From assembly GCA_913775005.1 (NCBI GenBank), contig CAJYKY010000254.1, positions 1-6,734 of the forward strand: a stretch of DNA of 6,734 bases. The letters run 5' to 3'. The stretch is from an uncultured Achromobacter sp. (GTDB lineage Bacteria; Pseudomonadota; Gammaproteobacteria; Burkholderiales; Burkholderiaceae_B). The notes beneath the pieces were generated by a model that saw only the letters and a list, made by a program, of their open reading frames with translations, was not told where the DNA came from and did no database searches. Numbering within the stretch: position 1 is the first letter of the stretch; every line of letters begins with the position of its first letter. Positions 1 to 5,540 of the stretch are shown one piece after another. Made by a program: the position numbers and the translations under genes.

Positions 1-303
1 ACCCTCGTATCCGCCCTGATCCTGTCCGCCTCGTTCATCGGCGCCGCCCAAGCGGGCGAACTGGACTACCCGCCCGCGCTGAACACGCAAAGCACCGTCA
101 CCCGCGCCCAAGTGCAGCAAGAGCTAGCCGCTGCCCGCGCCAATGGTGAACTGGTGTCGGGTGAAGAAGGTTACGCCGCTACCGCTTTCGCTTCGGTCGG
201 CAATGACAAGACCCGCGCTCAAGTGAAGCAAGAACTGGCCGCCGCCCGTGCCCAAGGCCTGACCGAAAGCGGTGAACTCGACTACCCGCCCGTTCAAGGC
301 TGA
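1..303 (+). CDS. DUF4148-type small secreted protein, copy 1 (5' end cut by window)
   Basis: This is an exported small protein of unknown function. The frame is open from base 1 and stops at TGA 301-303. Alignment with the neighbouring copy shows that only the first two codons (Met-Lys) lie outside the window, so the full protein would be 102 residues. Numbered on that basis, residues 3-20 are the rest of a Sec signal peptide with a hydrophobic core and an AQA cleavage site before Gly21. The mature chain has two copies of a TRAQV-x-QELAAARA block (residues 36-49 and 73-86, offset 37). It also starts and ends with the same GELDYPP motif (21-27 and 93-99). These features match the DUF4148 family, which is common and often multicopy in Burkholderiales; I know of no established function. 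A T-run (304-310) follows the stop but has no convincing hairpin before it. Confidence 0.85.
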   Translation, partial: TLVSALILSASFIGAAQAGELDYPPALNTQSTVTRAQVQQELAAARANGELVSGEEGYAATAFASVGNDKTRAQVKQELAAARAQGLTESGELDYPPVQG

Positions 304-321
304 TTTTTTTCGACGTCTTAC

Positions 322-339
322 CTATCTAGTCATAGATAG
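322..339. promoter_or_regulatory. 18-bp AT-rich palindrome in the leader of DUF4148 copy 2
   Basis: CTATCTA and TAGATAG form perfect 7-bp arms around GTCA. The site lies 63 bp upstream of the second DUF4148 start codon, in the only clearly AT-rich stretch of the left region. It could be a regulator binding site or a small RNA hairpin. No good -35/-10 pair could be placed with confidence around it. Confidence 0.35.
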
Positions 340-401
340 CGCAGTAAACCTAACTCGCAATATCCAAACAACGCCGTACCGATCCTAATTGGAGATCAAC
401 C

Positions 402-710
402 ATGAAAACCCTCGTATCCGCCCTGATCCTGTCCGCCTCGTTCATTGGTGCCGCCCAAGCTGGCGAACTGGACTACCCGCCCGCGCTGAACACCCAAAGC
501 TCGGTCACCCGCGCCCAAGTGCAGCAAGAACTGGCCGCCGCCCGCGCCAATGGTGAACTGGTGTCGGGTGAAGAAGGCTACGCCGCCACCGCGTTCGCCA
601 CCGTTGGTGCAGACAAGACCCGCGCCCAGGTGCAACAAGAATTGGCCGCCGCTCGCGCTCAAGGCCTGACCGACAGCAGCGAACTGGCCTACCCGCCCGT
701 GCAAGGCTAA
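402..710 (+). CDS. DUF4148-type small secreted protein, copy 2
   Basis: This is a complete 102-residue exported protein of unknown function and a tandem paralogue of the gene just upstream. The ATG at 402 is preceded by a good Shine-Dalgarno sequence (GGAGA, 391-395), and the stop is TAA 708-710. Residues 1-20 form a signal peptide ending AQA before Gly21, which predicts an 82-residue periplasmic or secreted product. The internal TRAQVQQELAAARA repeat is at residues 36-49 and 73-86. It is Ala/Gln/Glu-rich and likely helical. Compared with copy 1 it differs at residues 34, 67, 70, 78, 91, 93 and 96 only. The C-terminal GELDYPP echo seen in copy 1 has become SELAYPP. The 98-bp gap between the copies is AT-rich and contains its own palindrome, so the copies may be transcribed separately. 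There are no cysteines and no membrane segment after the signal peptide. Confidence 0.9.
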   Translation: MKTLVSALILSASFIGAAQAGELDYPPALNTQSSVTRAQVQQELAAARANGELVSGEEGYAATAFATVGADKTRAQVQQELAAARAQGLTDSSELAYPPVQG

Positions 711-726
711 GCAGAATGCCGGCGCA

Positions 727-769
727 TGCGGACCCCGGGGGGCGGGAAATTTCCCGGCCGGGGTTCGCA
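727..769. other. Strong stem-loop after DUF4148 copy 2
   Basis: Bases 727-738 pair with 758-769 over 12 positions, with one G-U pair. Inside lies the perfect palindrome CGGGAAATTTCCCG (743-756). The structure begins 16 bases after the stop codon. No T-run follows on the plus strand, so it is not a textbook intrinsic terminator. It may still end or protect the 3' end of the short DUF4148 transcript, or help insulate the next gene. Confidence 0.5.
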
Positions 770-841
770 CGGGCGTTCCAGACGAACGGTTCCTGGCATC
801 GATTTCCTAGATCGATCAGGGCAGCCACCGATGACGCTCCG

Positions 842-855
842 ACCTATTAGTAGGT
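842..855. promoter_or_regulatory. Putative operator/promoter of the first TetR-type gene
   Basis: ACCTA and TAGGT form an inverted repeat around TTAG, ending 11 bases before the ATG at 867. It overlaps a weak promoter candidate: ATGACG (831-836), 18-bp spacer, TAATAT (855-860). TetR-family repressors commonly bind such palindromes in their own promoter, so autoregulation is the simplest reading. Direct evidence is only the symmetry and position. Confidence 0.4.
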
Positions 856-866
856 AATATTCAGCC

Positions 867-1445
867 ATGGACACCCCGACCCCCAACACCACCCGAGACC
901 TGCTGCTGGCGCACGCCGAGAAGCTCATTCGCACGCGCGGATGCAACGGTTTCAGCTACCGCGATCTGGCGGAGCATGTGGGCGTGAAGACGTCCAGCAT
1001 TCACTATTACTTTCCAGGCAAAGACGACCTGCTCTACGAAGCCGTGGAAGCGTACAGCGCACGCGCGCTGGGTATGGTCCGCGCTATCGACACCGCACAG
1101 CCCGCTCAAGCGCAGCTTGAGCAGTATTTGTCGATGATGGAATCGCGCGCATGCGGCGAAGGCGAACTCTGTTTGGGCGGCATGCTGGCCGCCGACATGA
1201 TGAGCTTGTCCGATCGCGTACGCGGCGCTTTGCAAGGATTTTTCCGCGCGCACGAAGCATGGCTTGCCCGCGTGCTGGCCGAAGGCGCCGAGCAGGGCAC
1301 CTTGAAGTTTTCTGGCTCGGCCGAAGCTGCTGGCCGCGCCGTGTTCGCCACGGTGCAAGGATGCTTGCTGGTGGCGCGCCTGTTTCAGCAGCCGCCCGCG
1401 TTGTGCGAGGCCATCCGCGCCTTGTACGTGGAATGCGATAAATAA
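867..1445 (+). CDS. TetR/AcrR-family transcriptional regulator
   Basis: This is a predicted cytoplasmic DNA-binding repressor of 192 residues, the usual TetR size. The N-terminal helix-turn-helix is clear: residues 9-56 include RTRGCNGFSYRDLAEHVGV followed by SSIHYYFPGKDDLL, the TetR recognition-helix pattern. The C-terminal half (about 60-192) is the ligand-binding and dimer part, with a CLGGMLAAD stretch near 102-110. I recognise the general type but not a named member, and the ligand is unknown. The chain has six cysteines (26, 96, 102, 166, 180, 190), which leaves thiol-based sensing possible but unproven. The ATG at 867 has no Shine-Dalgarno sequence at normal spacing, and a -10-like TAATAT ends 6 bases before it, so the message may be leaderless. 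The gene ends with TAA 1443-1445, only 6 bp from the stop of the convergent hydrolase gene. Its target may be itself or genes outside the window. Confidence 0.88.
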   Translation: MDTPTPNTTRDLLLAHAEKLIRTRGCNGFSYRDLAEHVGVKTSSIHYYFPGKDDLLYEAVEAYSARALGMVRAIDTAQPAQAQLEQYLSMMESRACGEGELCLGGMLAADMMSLSDRVRGALQGFFRAHEAWLARVLAEGAEQGTLKFSGSAEAAGRAVFATVQGCLLVARLFQQPPALCEAIRALYVECDK

Positions 1446-1451
1446 ACCGCG

Positions 1452-2330
1452 TCAGACTTGCAGCGCTCGCGCCATGTCAGCGCTGGTGCGCTGCTGCACA
1501 CCCAGATCGCGCATGCGCTGCAAAAACGCAGTCTGCGCCTCTTCAAATCCCGCCACGGGGCTCATGCAATCGGTCAGCAGCACAATGCGCGACAGATTGC
1601 CGCCCGGCAGATGTTCAGCCAGATGTTCCACCGTGGCGCGCACGCAATGGCTGCCGGCTTCTCCGCCGATGATGATCAGGTCAGAACGATCCAGCGAACC
1701 CAGCAGGCTGCGGTTCAGCTGGCTGCGCGGATCGTCGGCGTCGGGCACTTCGGCCATCAGCGCGCTGTAGTGTTCTGTCCACGGGTTCGTCCCCTTGGGC
1801 ACTTTGCGCACGATGAATTGCGCTGCTTCTTCCCACCGCCCATACGCCGCACGCACATCGGCATGCACGTTGTGGCCCCAGGTGCCGATCTCGCAATGCA
1901 CCGGCCACACCATCAGCGTGTACCGGCCGCGGGCCTCTAATTCATCCAGATAGCTCAACGTGCGCGGCAGGTCGTCGATGTGGCGCGGATGGAATTCGCC
2001 GCTGCGTACCTGCGCCGCATTGATCGTGGTGAAAGGTGGCACCGGCTGGCCGTCGCCCGTACGCCAGAAGGTGGGATGCGCCACGTCTATGCGATGGTGC
2101 GAATCCAGCGTGATGGTGATCGACGTCAACGCGGGCGCAGTGGCATCGATGAAGCCGGCCAAGCGCTGCATGTCGGCATGCGCACCCGGCACCGGCAAGG
2201 CCGGCGCGACGGCGCTGCCCGTCAGCGGATCCGTGGGCAGATGCGAGGCGGGCAGGTCGCAGAAGTCGTTCTGCGGATCGACGATCAGAAGGTGGACGGA
2301 GCGCGGCATGGCGGTATTCAAGGTGACCAT
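1452..2330 (-). CDS. Isochorismatase/nicotinamidase-like cysteine hydrolase
   Basis: This is a predicted cytoplasmic amidohydrolase of the isochorismatase-like cysteine hydrolase superfamily, about 292 residues. Visible family marks are HLLIVDPQNDF with the catalytic-type Asp18; LDSHHRIDVAHPTFW with Asp76 and His78/His85 placed like the metal ligands of nicotinamidases; WPVHCEIGTWGHNVH (142-156); the Lys region RKVPKGTNPWTEHYSA (Lys176/Lys179); and GGEAGSHCVRATVEHL with nucleophile Cys229. This resembles nicotinamidase (PncA) more than plain isochorismatase, but it is longer than typical PncA and the substrate cannot be assigned. An upstream extension to 2471 is rejected because it has unlike composition and overlaps a small gene. 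ATG 2330 is chosen; ATG 2309 (MPRSVHLL) is equally possible, and neither has a Shine-Dalgarno sequence. A TATATT (-10-like, plus positions 2341-2336) just before 2330 allows a leaderless message. It lies 49 bp after the small membrane-protein gene on the same strand, so the two may be co-transcribed. Confidence 0.85.
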   Translation of the reverse strand: MVTLNTAMPRSVHLLIVDPQNDFCDLPASHLPTDPLTGSAVAPALPVPGAHADMQRLAGFIDATAPALTSITITLDSHHRIDVAHPTFWRTGDGQPVPPFTTINAAQVRSGEFHPRHIDDLPRTLSYLDELEARGRYTLMVWPVHCEIGTWGHNVHADVRAAYGRWEEAAQFIVRKVPKGTNPWTEHYSALMAEVPDADDPRSQLNRSLLGSLDRSDLIIIGGEAGSHCVRATVEHLAEHLPGGNLSRIVLLTDCMSPVAGFEEAQTAFLQRMRDLGVQQRTSADMARALQV

Positions 2331-2379
2331 GCCGGAATATAGACCGGCTTGGGGCAAGTTCACTAGAACCGCAGATCCG

Positions 2380-2493
2380 CTAGAACAACACCAGATGTTC
2401 TGCGCGGTCGGGCAACTGCGCGAGCAGCGCGCGCCATTGCCGCAACAGGTAGGCCGCAGCGGCGGCGGCAAGGGCGGCGATCACTATCCACAT
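2380..2493 (-). CDS. Small single-pass membrane protein (37 residues), unknown function
   Basis: The gene is too short for most gene callers but well supported. ATG at 2493 follows a good Shine-Dalgarno sequence (CGGAG) with 6 bases between GGAG and ATG, and the frame ends in TAG (2382-2380). The product starts with a hydrophobic, Ala-rich helix (residues 2-18, MWIVIAALAAAAAAYLL). A basic segment (RQWR, 18-21) and a short amphipathic tail ending LVLF follow. This predicts one membrane span with the charged tail most likely in the cytoplasm. Upstream, a promoter-like pair carries a near-copy of the operator found at the neighbouring TetR-type gene, so repression by that regulator is likely. 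The cysteine hydrolase gene follows after 49 bp. I do not recognise a family. It could be a regulatory or accessory small membrane protein; a chance frame is less likely given the ribosome site and the clean hydrophobic segment. Confidence 0.6.
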   Translation of the reverse strand: MWIVIAALAAAAAAYLLRQWRALLAQLPDRAEHLVLF

Positions 2494-2511
2494 GGCAAGC
2501 TCCGAATACGA

Positions 2512-2541
2512 ATTCGCACGACCGTGCGAAATTAGTTCCAA
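2512..2541 (-). promoter_or_regulatory. Putative promoter of the small membrane protein/hydrolase genes
   Basis: Read on the minus strand, TTGGAA (2541-2536) and GCGAAT (2517-2512) are 18 bp apart. The -10 match is poor (3 of 6), so this is tentative. The palindromic operator at 2513-2530 fills the spacer and -10, where a bound repressor would exclude RNA polymerase. Confidence 0.35.
2513..2530. promoter_or_regulatory. Putative TetR operator, second site
   Basis: TTCGCACG and CGTGCGAA are perfect 8-bp arms around a 2-bp centre. Read on the minus strand it is TTCGCACGGTCGTGCGAA, identical at 16 of 18 positions to TTAGCACGGTCGTGCTAA in the palindrome before the adjacent TetR-type gene. The two differences are symmetric, one per arm, which is what a dimeric repressor site would show. 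The site is 20 bp upstream of the small membrane-protein start codon. Confidence 0.65.
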
Positions 2542-2562
2542 GAAATGCCGGCATGTGCCGGC
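2540..2562 (-). terminator. Possible intrinsic terminator after the second TetR-type gene
   Basis: Two GCCGGC arms (2557-2562 and 2547-2552) form a 6-bp stem with a 4-base loop. On the minus strand ATTTCTT follows. It begins 13 bases after the TAA of the TetR-type gene and ends at the -35 of the next transcription unit. The T-run is interrupted, so termination may be partial. Confidence 0.4.
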
Positions 2563-2575
2563 GTGAAGGTCTGCG

Positions 2576-3193
2576 TTATTCCAGGTAGGTGAAGCTGCGG
2601 TAGGTGGAGATGAGCCGGTCATAGGCCGCCCGCACGCGTGTGGCGGCTTTCGGATCGCGCAGGAAGCGGGCGTCGTGCATCAGGCCGATCATCAGGCTAT
2701 AGACTTCGAACACCAGCTGTTCGGGATCTGTGTCGGGCCGCAAGTGCCCGGCTTCCAGCGCCTGCGTCACGGTGCGCACCATGGCGGCGCGCCACCGCCG
2801 CAAATTGCTTTCCAGCACATCCCGCAGCGGTGATTCCACGTCGTCGTATTCGAATGCGCCTGCTACGTAAATGCAGCCCGTCATCAATTCGACGTTGCTG
2901 GCCCGTTCCACCCATAAGGACACCAACGCGTTCAAGCGGGGCAGGCCGCGTGGGTACGCCATGGCGGGGGTGAAGACGGCGGCAAGAAAGCGGCGGTCGT
3001 ATTCGTCCAGCACCGCCTGTTGCAAGGCTTCCAGCGAGCCGACGCGTGAAAACACGCCGCTTTTGCTGATGCCCAATTGTTTGGCCACCTGGCCAAGCGA
3101 CAGGCTTTCCATGCCTTGGGCCGCAGCCATATCCACGGCCGCGTCCACGATGGCCGCGAAAGTCAGCTCGCTTTTTTCGGTTTTGGCAGTCAT
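2576..3193 (-). CDS. TetR/AcrR-family transcriptional regulator, probable autorepressor
   Basis: This is a predicted cytoplasmic DNA-binding repressor of 205 residues. The N-terminal helix-turn-helix spans roughly residues 10-58, with LSLGQVAKQLGISKSGVFSRV and the following GSLEALQQAVLDEY typical of TetR recognition and linker helices. The C-terminal region (about 75-205) includes the stretch LMIGLMHDARFLRDPKA (167-183), seen in a subgroup of proteobacterial TetR regulators; the ligand is unknown. The ATG at 3193 directly touches an 18+18-bp perfect inverted repeat, with no Shine-Dalgarno sequence at usual spacing. The leader must therefore either fold into a hairpin up to the start codon or be absent. 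It lies 51 bp after the glcB stop on the same strand, so read-through from glcB is possible. A related palindrome before the next downstream gene suggests it controls the small membrane protein and hydrolase as well as itself. A role in glyoxylate metabolism is not implied by the sequence. Confidence 0.9.
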   Translation of the reverse strand: MTAKTEKSELTFAAIVDAAVDMAAAQGMESLSLGQVAKQLGISKSGVFSRVGSLEALQQAVLDEYDRRFLAAVFTPAMAYPRGLPRLNALVSLWVERASNVELMTGCIYVAGAFEYDDVESPLRDVLESNLRRWRAAMVRTVTQALEAGHLRPDTDPEQLVFEVYSLMIGLMHDARFLRDPKAATRVRAAYDRLISTYRSFTYLE

Positions 3194-3231
3194 GAAGGGG
3201 AATTTAGCACGGTCGTGCTAAATTCCCCTTC
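3194..3231. promoter_or_regulatory. 38-bp perfect palindrome, putative TetR operator
   Basis: GAAGGGGAATTTAGCACG (3194-3211) and its exact reverse complement (3214-3231) flank the dinucleotide GT. It fills most of the 51-bp gap between the glcB stop and the TetR-type start codon and abuts that ATG. The inner 18 bp (3204-3221) recur at 2513-2530, so the core is probably the operator. The outer CCCC/GGGG arms are not shared and may serve as an RNA hairpin limiting read-through from glcB or shielding the start codon. A TTGAAA (-35-like, minus strand, 3241-3236) lies just upstream, but no clear -10 was found. Confidence 0.65.
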
Positions 3232-3244
3232 GCTGTTTCAACTT

Positions 3245-5413
3245 TTATTGCGCCTTGAATTCCAGGCGGTATTTGTGAAGCAGCGGTTCCGTGTAGCCGT
3301 TGGGTTGCGTCAGGCCTTCGAACACCAGGGCGCATGCGGCCTTGAATGCCAGCGACGTATCGAAGTTGCCCGCCATGGGCTGATACAGCGGGTCGCCCGC
3401 GTTCTGGCCGTCAACCACTTTGGCCATGCGCTGGAAGGTTTCCATCACCTGGTCTTTGTTGGTCACGCCATGGCGCAGCCAATTGGCAATGTGCTGGCTG
3501 GAAATGCGCAGCGTGGCACGGTCTTCCATCAGGCCGACGTTGTGGATGTCCGGCACCTTCGAGCAACCCACGCCTTGATCCACCCAGCGCACCACATAAC
3601 CCAGGATGCCTTGCACGTTGTTGTCGAGCTCTTGCTGGATGTCTGCGGCCGACCACTTCGACGGGTCGCCCACCGGCACCGTCAACAGACCGCCCAGCAG
3701 ATCGTCGCGCACGCTGTCCAGCTTGGTGCGTTCCAGTTCCTTTTGCACGGCCTGCACGTCGACCTGGTGATAGTGCAGCGCGTGCAGCGTGGCGGCGGTG
3801 GGGGACGGCACCCAGGCGGTATTGGCGCCGGCCTTCGGATGCGCGATCTTCTGTTCCAGCATGGCGGCCATCAGGTCCGGCATGGCCCACATGCCCTTGC
3901 CGATCTGAGCGCGGCCGCGCAGCCCGGTGTCCAGGCCGACCAGCACGTTATTGCGTTCGTACGCGGTGATCCACGCGGTGGACTTCATGTCGCCCTTACG
4001 CAGCATCGGGCCGGCTTCCATGCTGGAATGCATTTCGTCGCCAGTGCGGTCCAGAAAGCCCGTGTTGATGAACGCAACGCGCGAGGCGGCGGCGCCAATG
4101 CACGCTTTCAGGTTGATGCTGGTGCGGCGCTCTTCGTCCATGATGCCCATCTTGAGCGTGTTGCGCGGCACCTTGATCAGGTCTTCGACGCGGTCGAACA
4201 GTTCGCTGGCGAAGGCGGCTTCAGCGGGGCCGTGCATCTTCGGCTTCACGATGTAGACCGAACCCGTGCGCGAGTTCAGCTTGTTCTTGCGGTCTTGCAG
4301 CGCAGCCAGGCTGGTGACGACGGCGTCCAGGATGCCTTCGGGAATTTCCTGGCCATCGCGATCCAGGATGGCCGGGTTGGTCATCAGGTGGCCGACGTTG
4401 CGCACGAACATCAGCGAGCGGCCATGCAGCGTCATGCCGCTGCCGTCAGGGCGAGTGTAGGCGCGATCGGCGTTGAGCTTGCGCGTGAACGTCTTGCCGC
4501 CCTTGGTAACGGCTTCGGTCAGGTCGCCCTTCATCAGCCCGAGCCAGTTGCGGTAGATGTGGACCTTGTCGTCGGCGTCGACGGCGGCAACCGAGTCTTC
4601 GCAATCCATGATGGTGGTGAGCGCGGCTTCGACCAGCACGTCCTTGACGCCGGCGGCGTCGGTGCTGCCGATGGTGTGGCTGCGGTCGATCTGGATTTCA
4701 AAGTGCAGGCCGTTGTTCTTGAGCAGGATGGCCGTGGGGGCGGAGGCATCGCCCTGGTAGCCGGCGAACTGCGAACCGAACTTCAAGCCGGTAACGCCGT
4801 TGGCCATGGCAACGCGCAACTGGTCGCCTTCAACGGTGTAGCCCTTGGCATCCGTGTGCGAGCCGTTGGCCAGCGGGGCGGCGGTGTCCAGGAAACTGCG
4901 GGCGCGCGCAATGACGGCGGCGCCGCGTTCCGGGTTGTAGCCTTTGCCCGTGTCGCCGGGTGTGGCGGGAATGGCGTCGGTGCCATACAGCGCGTCATAC
5001 AGGCTGCCCCAGCGCGCGTTGGCGGCGTTCAGCGCGTAGCGCGGGTTCGACATCGGCACGACGAGTTGCGGGCCGGCCTGCTGTGAGATTTCCGTATCGA
5101 CGTTGTCGGTGCTGGCCTGCACGCTGGCCGGCTGCGGCAGCAGATAGCCGATGCTTTCCAGAAATTTGCGGTAGGCGGCCGGGTCGGTGATGGGGCCGGG
5201 GTTGGCGCGGTGCCAGCCATCCAGTTCGGCTTGCAGGCGATCTCGTTCGGCCAGCAGTGCGCGATTCTTGGGGGCCAGATCATGTACCAGGGCCGCAAAC
5301 CCTTGCCAGAAACCGTCTGCATCCAGGCCGGTGCCGGGCAGGGCTTCCTGTTCGATAAATTGGTTGAGATTGGCCGCCACTTGCAGGCCGTGGTGCTGGA
5401 TGCGTTGAGTCAT
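3245..5413 (-). CDS. glcB: Malate synthase G
   Basis: The enzyme condenses glyoxylate with acetyl-CoA and water to give malate and CoA, in the cytoplasm. It is the entry step for glycolate/glyoxylate carbon and the second step of the glyoxylate bypass. Length is 722 residues against 723 for E. coli GlcB. The key residues fall at the E. coli numbers: Arg338 (in GRSLMFVRN), Glu427 (GIMDEERR) and Asp455 (TGFLDRTGDE) for Mg and glyoxylate binding, Cys617 in GCSKVPDIHNV, and the catalytic base Asp631 in LMEDRATLRISSQH. The gene appears complete and undamaged. The ATG at 5413 has only a weak ribosome site (AGAGAA, 5423-5418), but the N-terminus matches the family. It is divergent from glcC across 239 bp with two GlcC-type operators, so GlcC control in response to glycolate or glyoxylate is the expected regulation. 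The glycolate oxidase subunit genes glcDEF are not in this window. Confidence 0.97.
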   Translation of the reverse strand: MTQRIQHHGLQVAANLNQFIEQEALPGTGLDADGFWQGFAALVHDLAPKNRALLAERDRLQAELDGWHRANPGPITDPAAYRKFLESIGYLLPQPASVQASTDNVDTEISQQAGPQLVVPMSNPRYALNAANARWGSLYDALYGTDAIPATPGDTGKGYNPERGAAVIARARSFLDTAAPLANGSHTDAKGYTVEGDQLRVAMANGVTGLKFGSQFAGYQGDASAPTAILLKNNGLHFEIQIDRSHTIGSTDAAGVKDVLVEAALTTIMDCEDSVAAVDADDKVHIYRNWLGLMKGDLTEAVTKGGKTFTRKLNADRAYTRPDGSGMTLHGRSLMFVRNVGHLMTNPAILDRDGQEIPEGILDAVVTSLAALQDRKNKLNSRTGSVYIVKPKMHGPAEAAFASELFDRVEDLIKVPRNTLKMGIMDEERRTSINLKACIGAAASRVAFINTGFLDRTGDEMHSSMEAGPMLRKGDMKSTAWITAYERNNVLVGLDTGLRGRAQIGKGMWAMPDLMAAMLEQKIAHPKAGANTAWVPSPTAATLHALHYHQVDVQAVQKELERTKLDSVRDDLLGGLLTVPVGDPSKWSAADIQQELDNNVQGILGYVVRWVDQGVGCSKVPDIHNVGLMEDRATLRISSQHIANWLRHGVTNKDQVMETFQRMAKVVDGQNAGDPLYQPMAGNFDTSLAFKAACALVFEGLTQPNGYTEPLLHKYRLEFKAQ

Positions 5414-5516
5414 GCGGTTCTCTAGCGGTAAGAAGGGCTGGCCGACGCGGCTGCGCCGGGCGAATCTGTCGTGACATCATCGTTCGCGCTTGCAGCGATG
5501 TCCATATCAAAAGCCG

Positions 5517-5529
5517 CTGGTCATACCAG
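5517..5529. promoter_or_regulatory. GlcC-type operator, glcB-proximal
   Basis: CTGGT-CAT-ACCAG is a perfect palindrome with the TGGT-N3-ACCA form bound by FadR-subfamily GntR regulators (compare PdhR and LldR sites). It lies 104 bp upstream of the glcB start codon. The adjacent glcC makes GlcC the likely ligand. Confidence 0.7.
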
Positions 5530-5540
5530 TTTATTTTCCG

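Larger units (their letters stand above)
1..710 (+). repeat. Tandem gene duplication (two DUF4148 units)
   Basis: Bases 1-303 and 408-710 align end to end without gaps at protein level, with 93 of 100 residues the same and long runs of identical bases in the signal-peptide region. The downstream sequences (after 303 and after 710) do not resemble each other, so the visible duplication is limited to the coding unit. Whether it also includes the leader cannot be judged, because the leader of copy 1 lies outside the window. Confidence 0.85.

Noticed and set aside
304..310. T-run after DUF4148 copy 1 as an intrinsic terminator
   Set aside because: Only a 3-bp stem can be formed before it, which is not enough for a terminator.
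799..817. Repeated ATCGAT around TTCCTAG as an operator
   Set aside because: Both elements are short self-palindromes and the overall symmetry is imperfect, so it is too weak to call.
396..946. Minus-strand frames opposite the DUF4148 gene and its downstream hairpin
   Set aside because: They read through the complement of a clear signal-peptide protein and of the stem-loop, and have no ribosome site or domain.
1458..1940. Plus-strand frames opposite the hydrolase (also 1960-2535)
   Set aside because: They are shadows of a conserved minus-strand enzyme, with no family resemblance and a His/Arg-rich composition.
2331..2471. Longer N-terminus for the cysteine hydrolase, starting at 2471
   Set aside because: The added 47 residues are Cys/Pro/Arg-rich and unlike the family. 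They overlap the small membrane-protein gene in another frame, which has the better ribosome site.
2494..2622. Longer N-terminus for the small membrane protein, starting at 2622
   Set aside because: It would run through the TetR stop, the terminator-like hairpin and the operator. The extra residues look random, and the good ribosome site fits only the start at 2493.
3077..5086. Very long open frame (669 codons) on the plus strand opposite malate synthase G
   Set aside because: It is antisense to a gene with every malate synthase G catalytic residue in place. The translation is His/Gly/Val/Ala/Arg-rich with no recognisable domain and no ribosome site. Such frames are usual opposite GC-rich genes.
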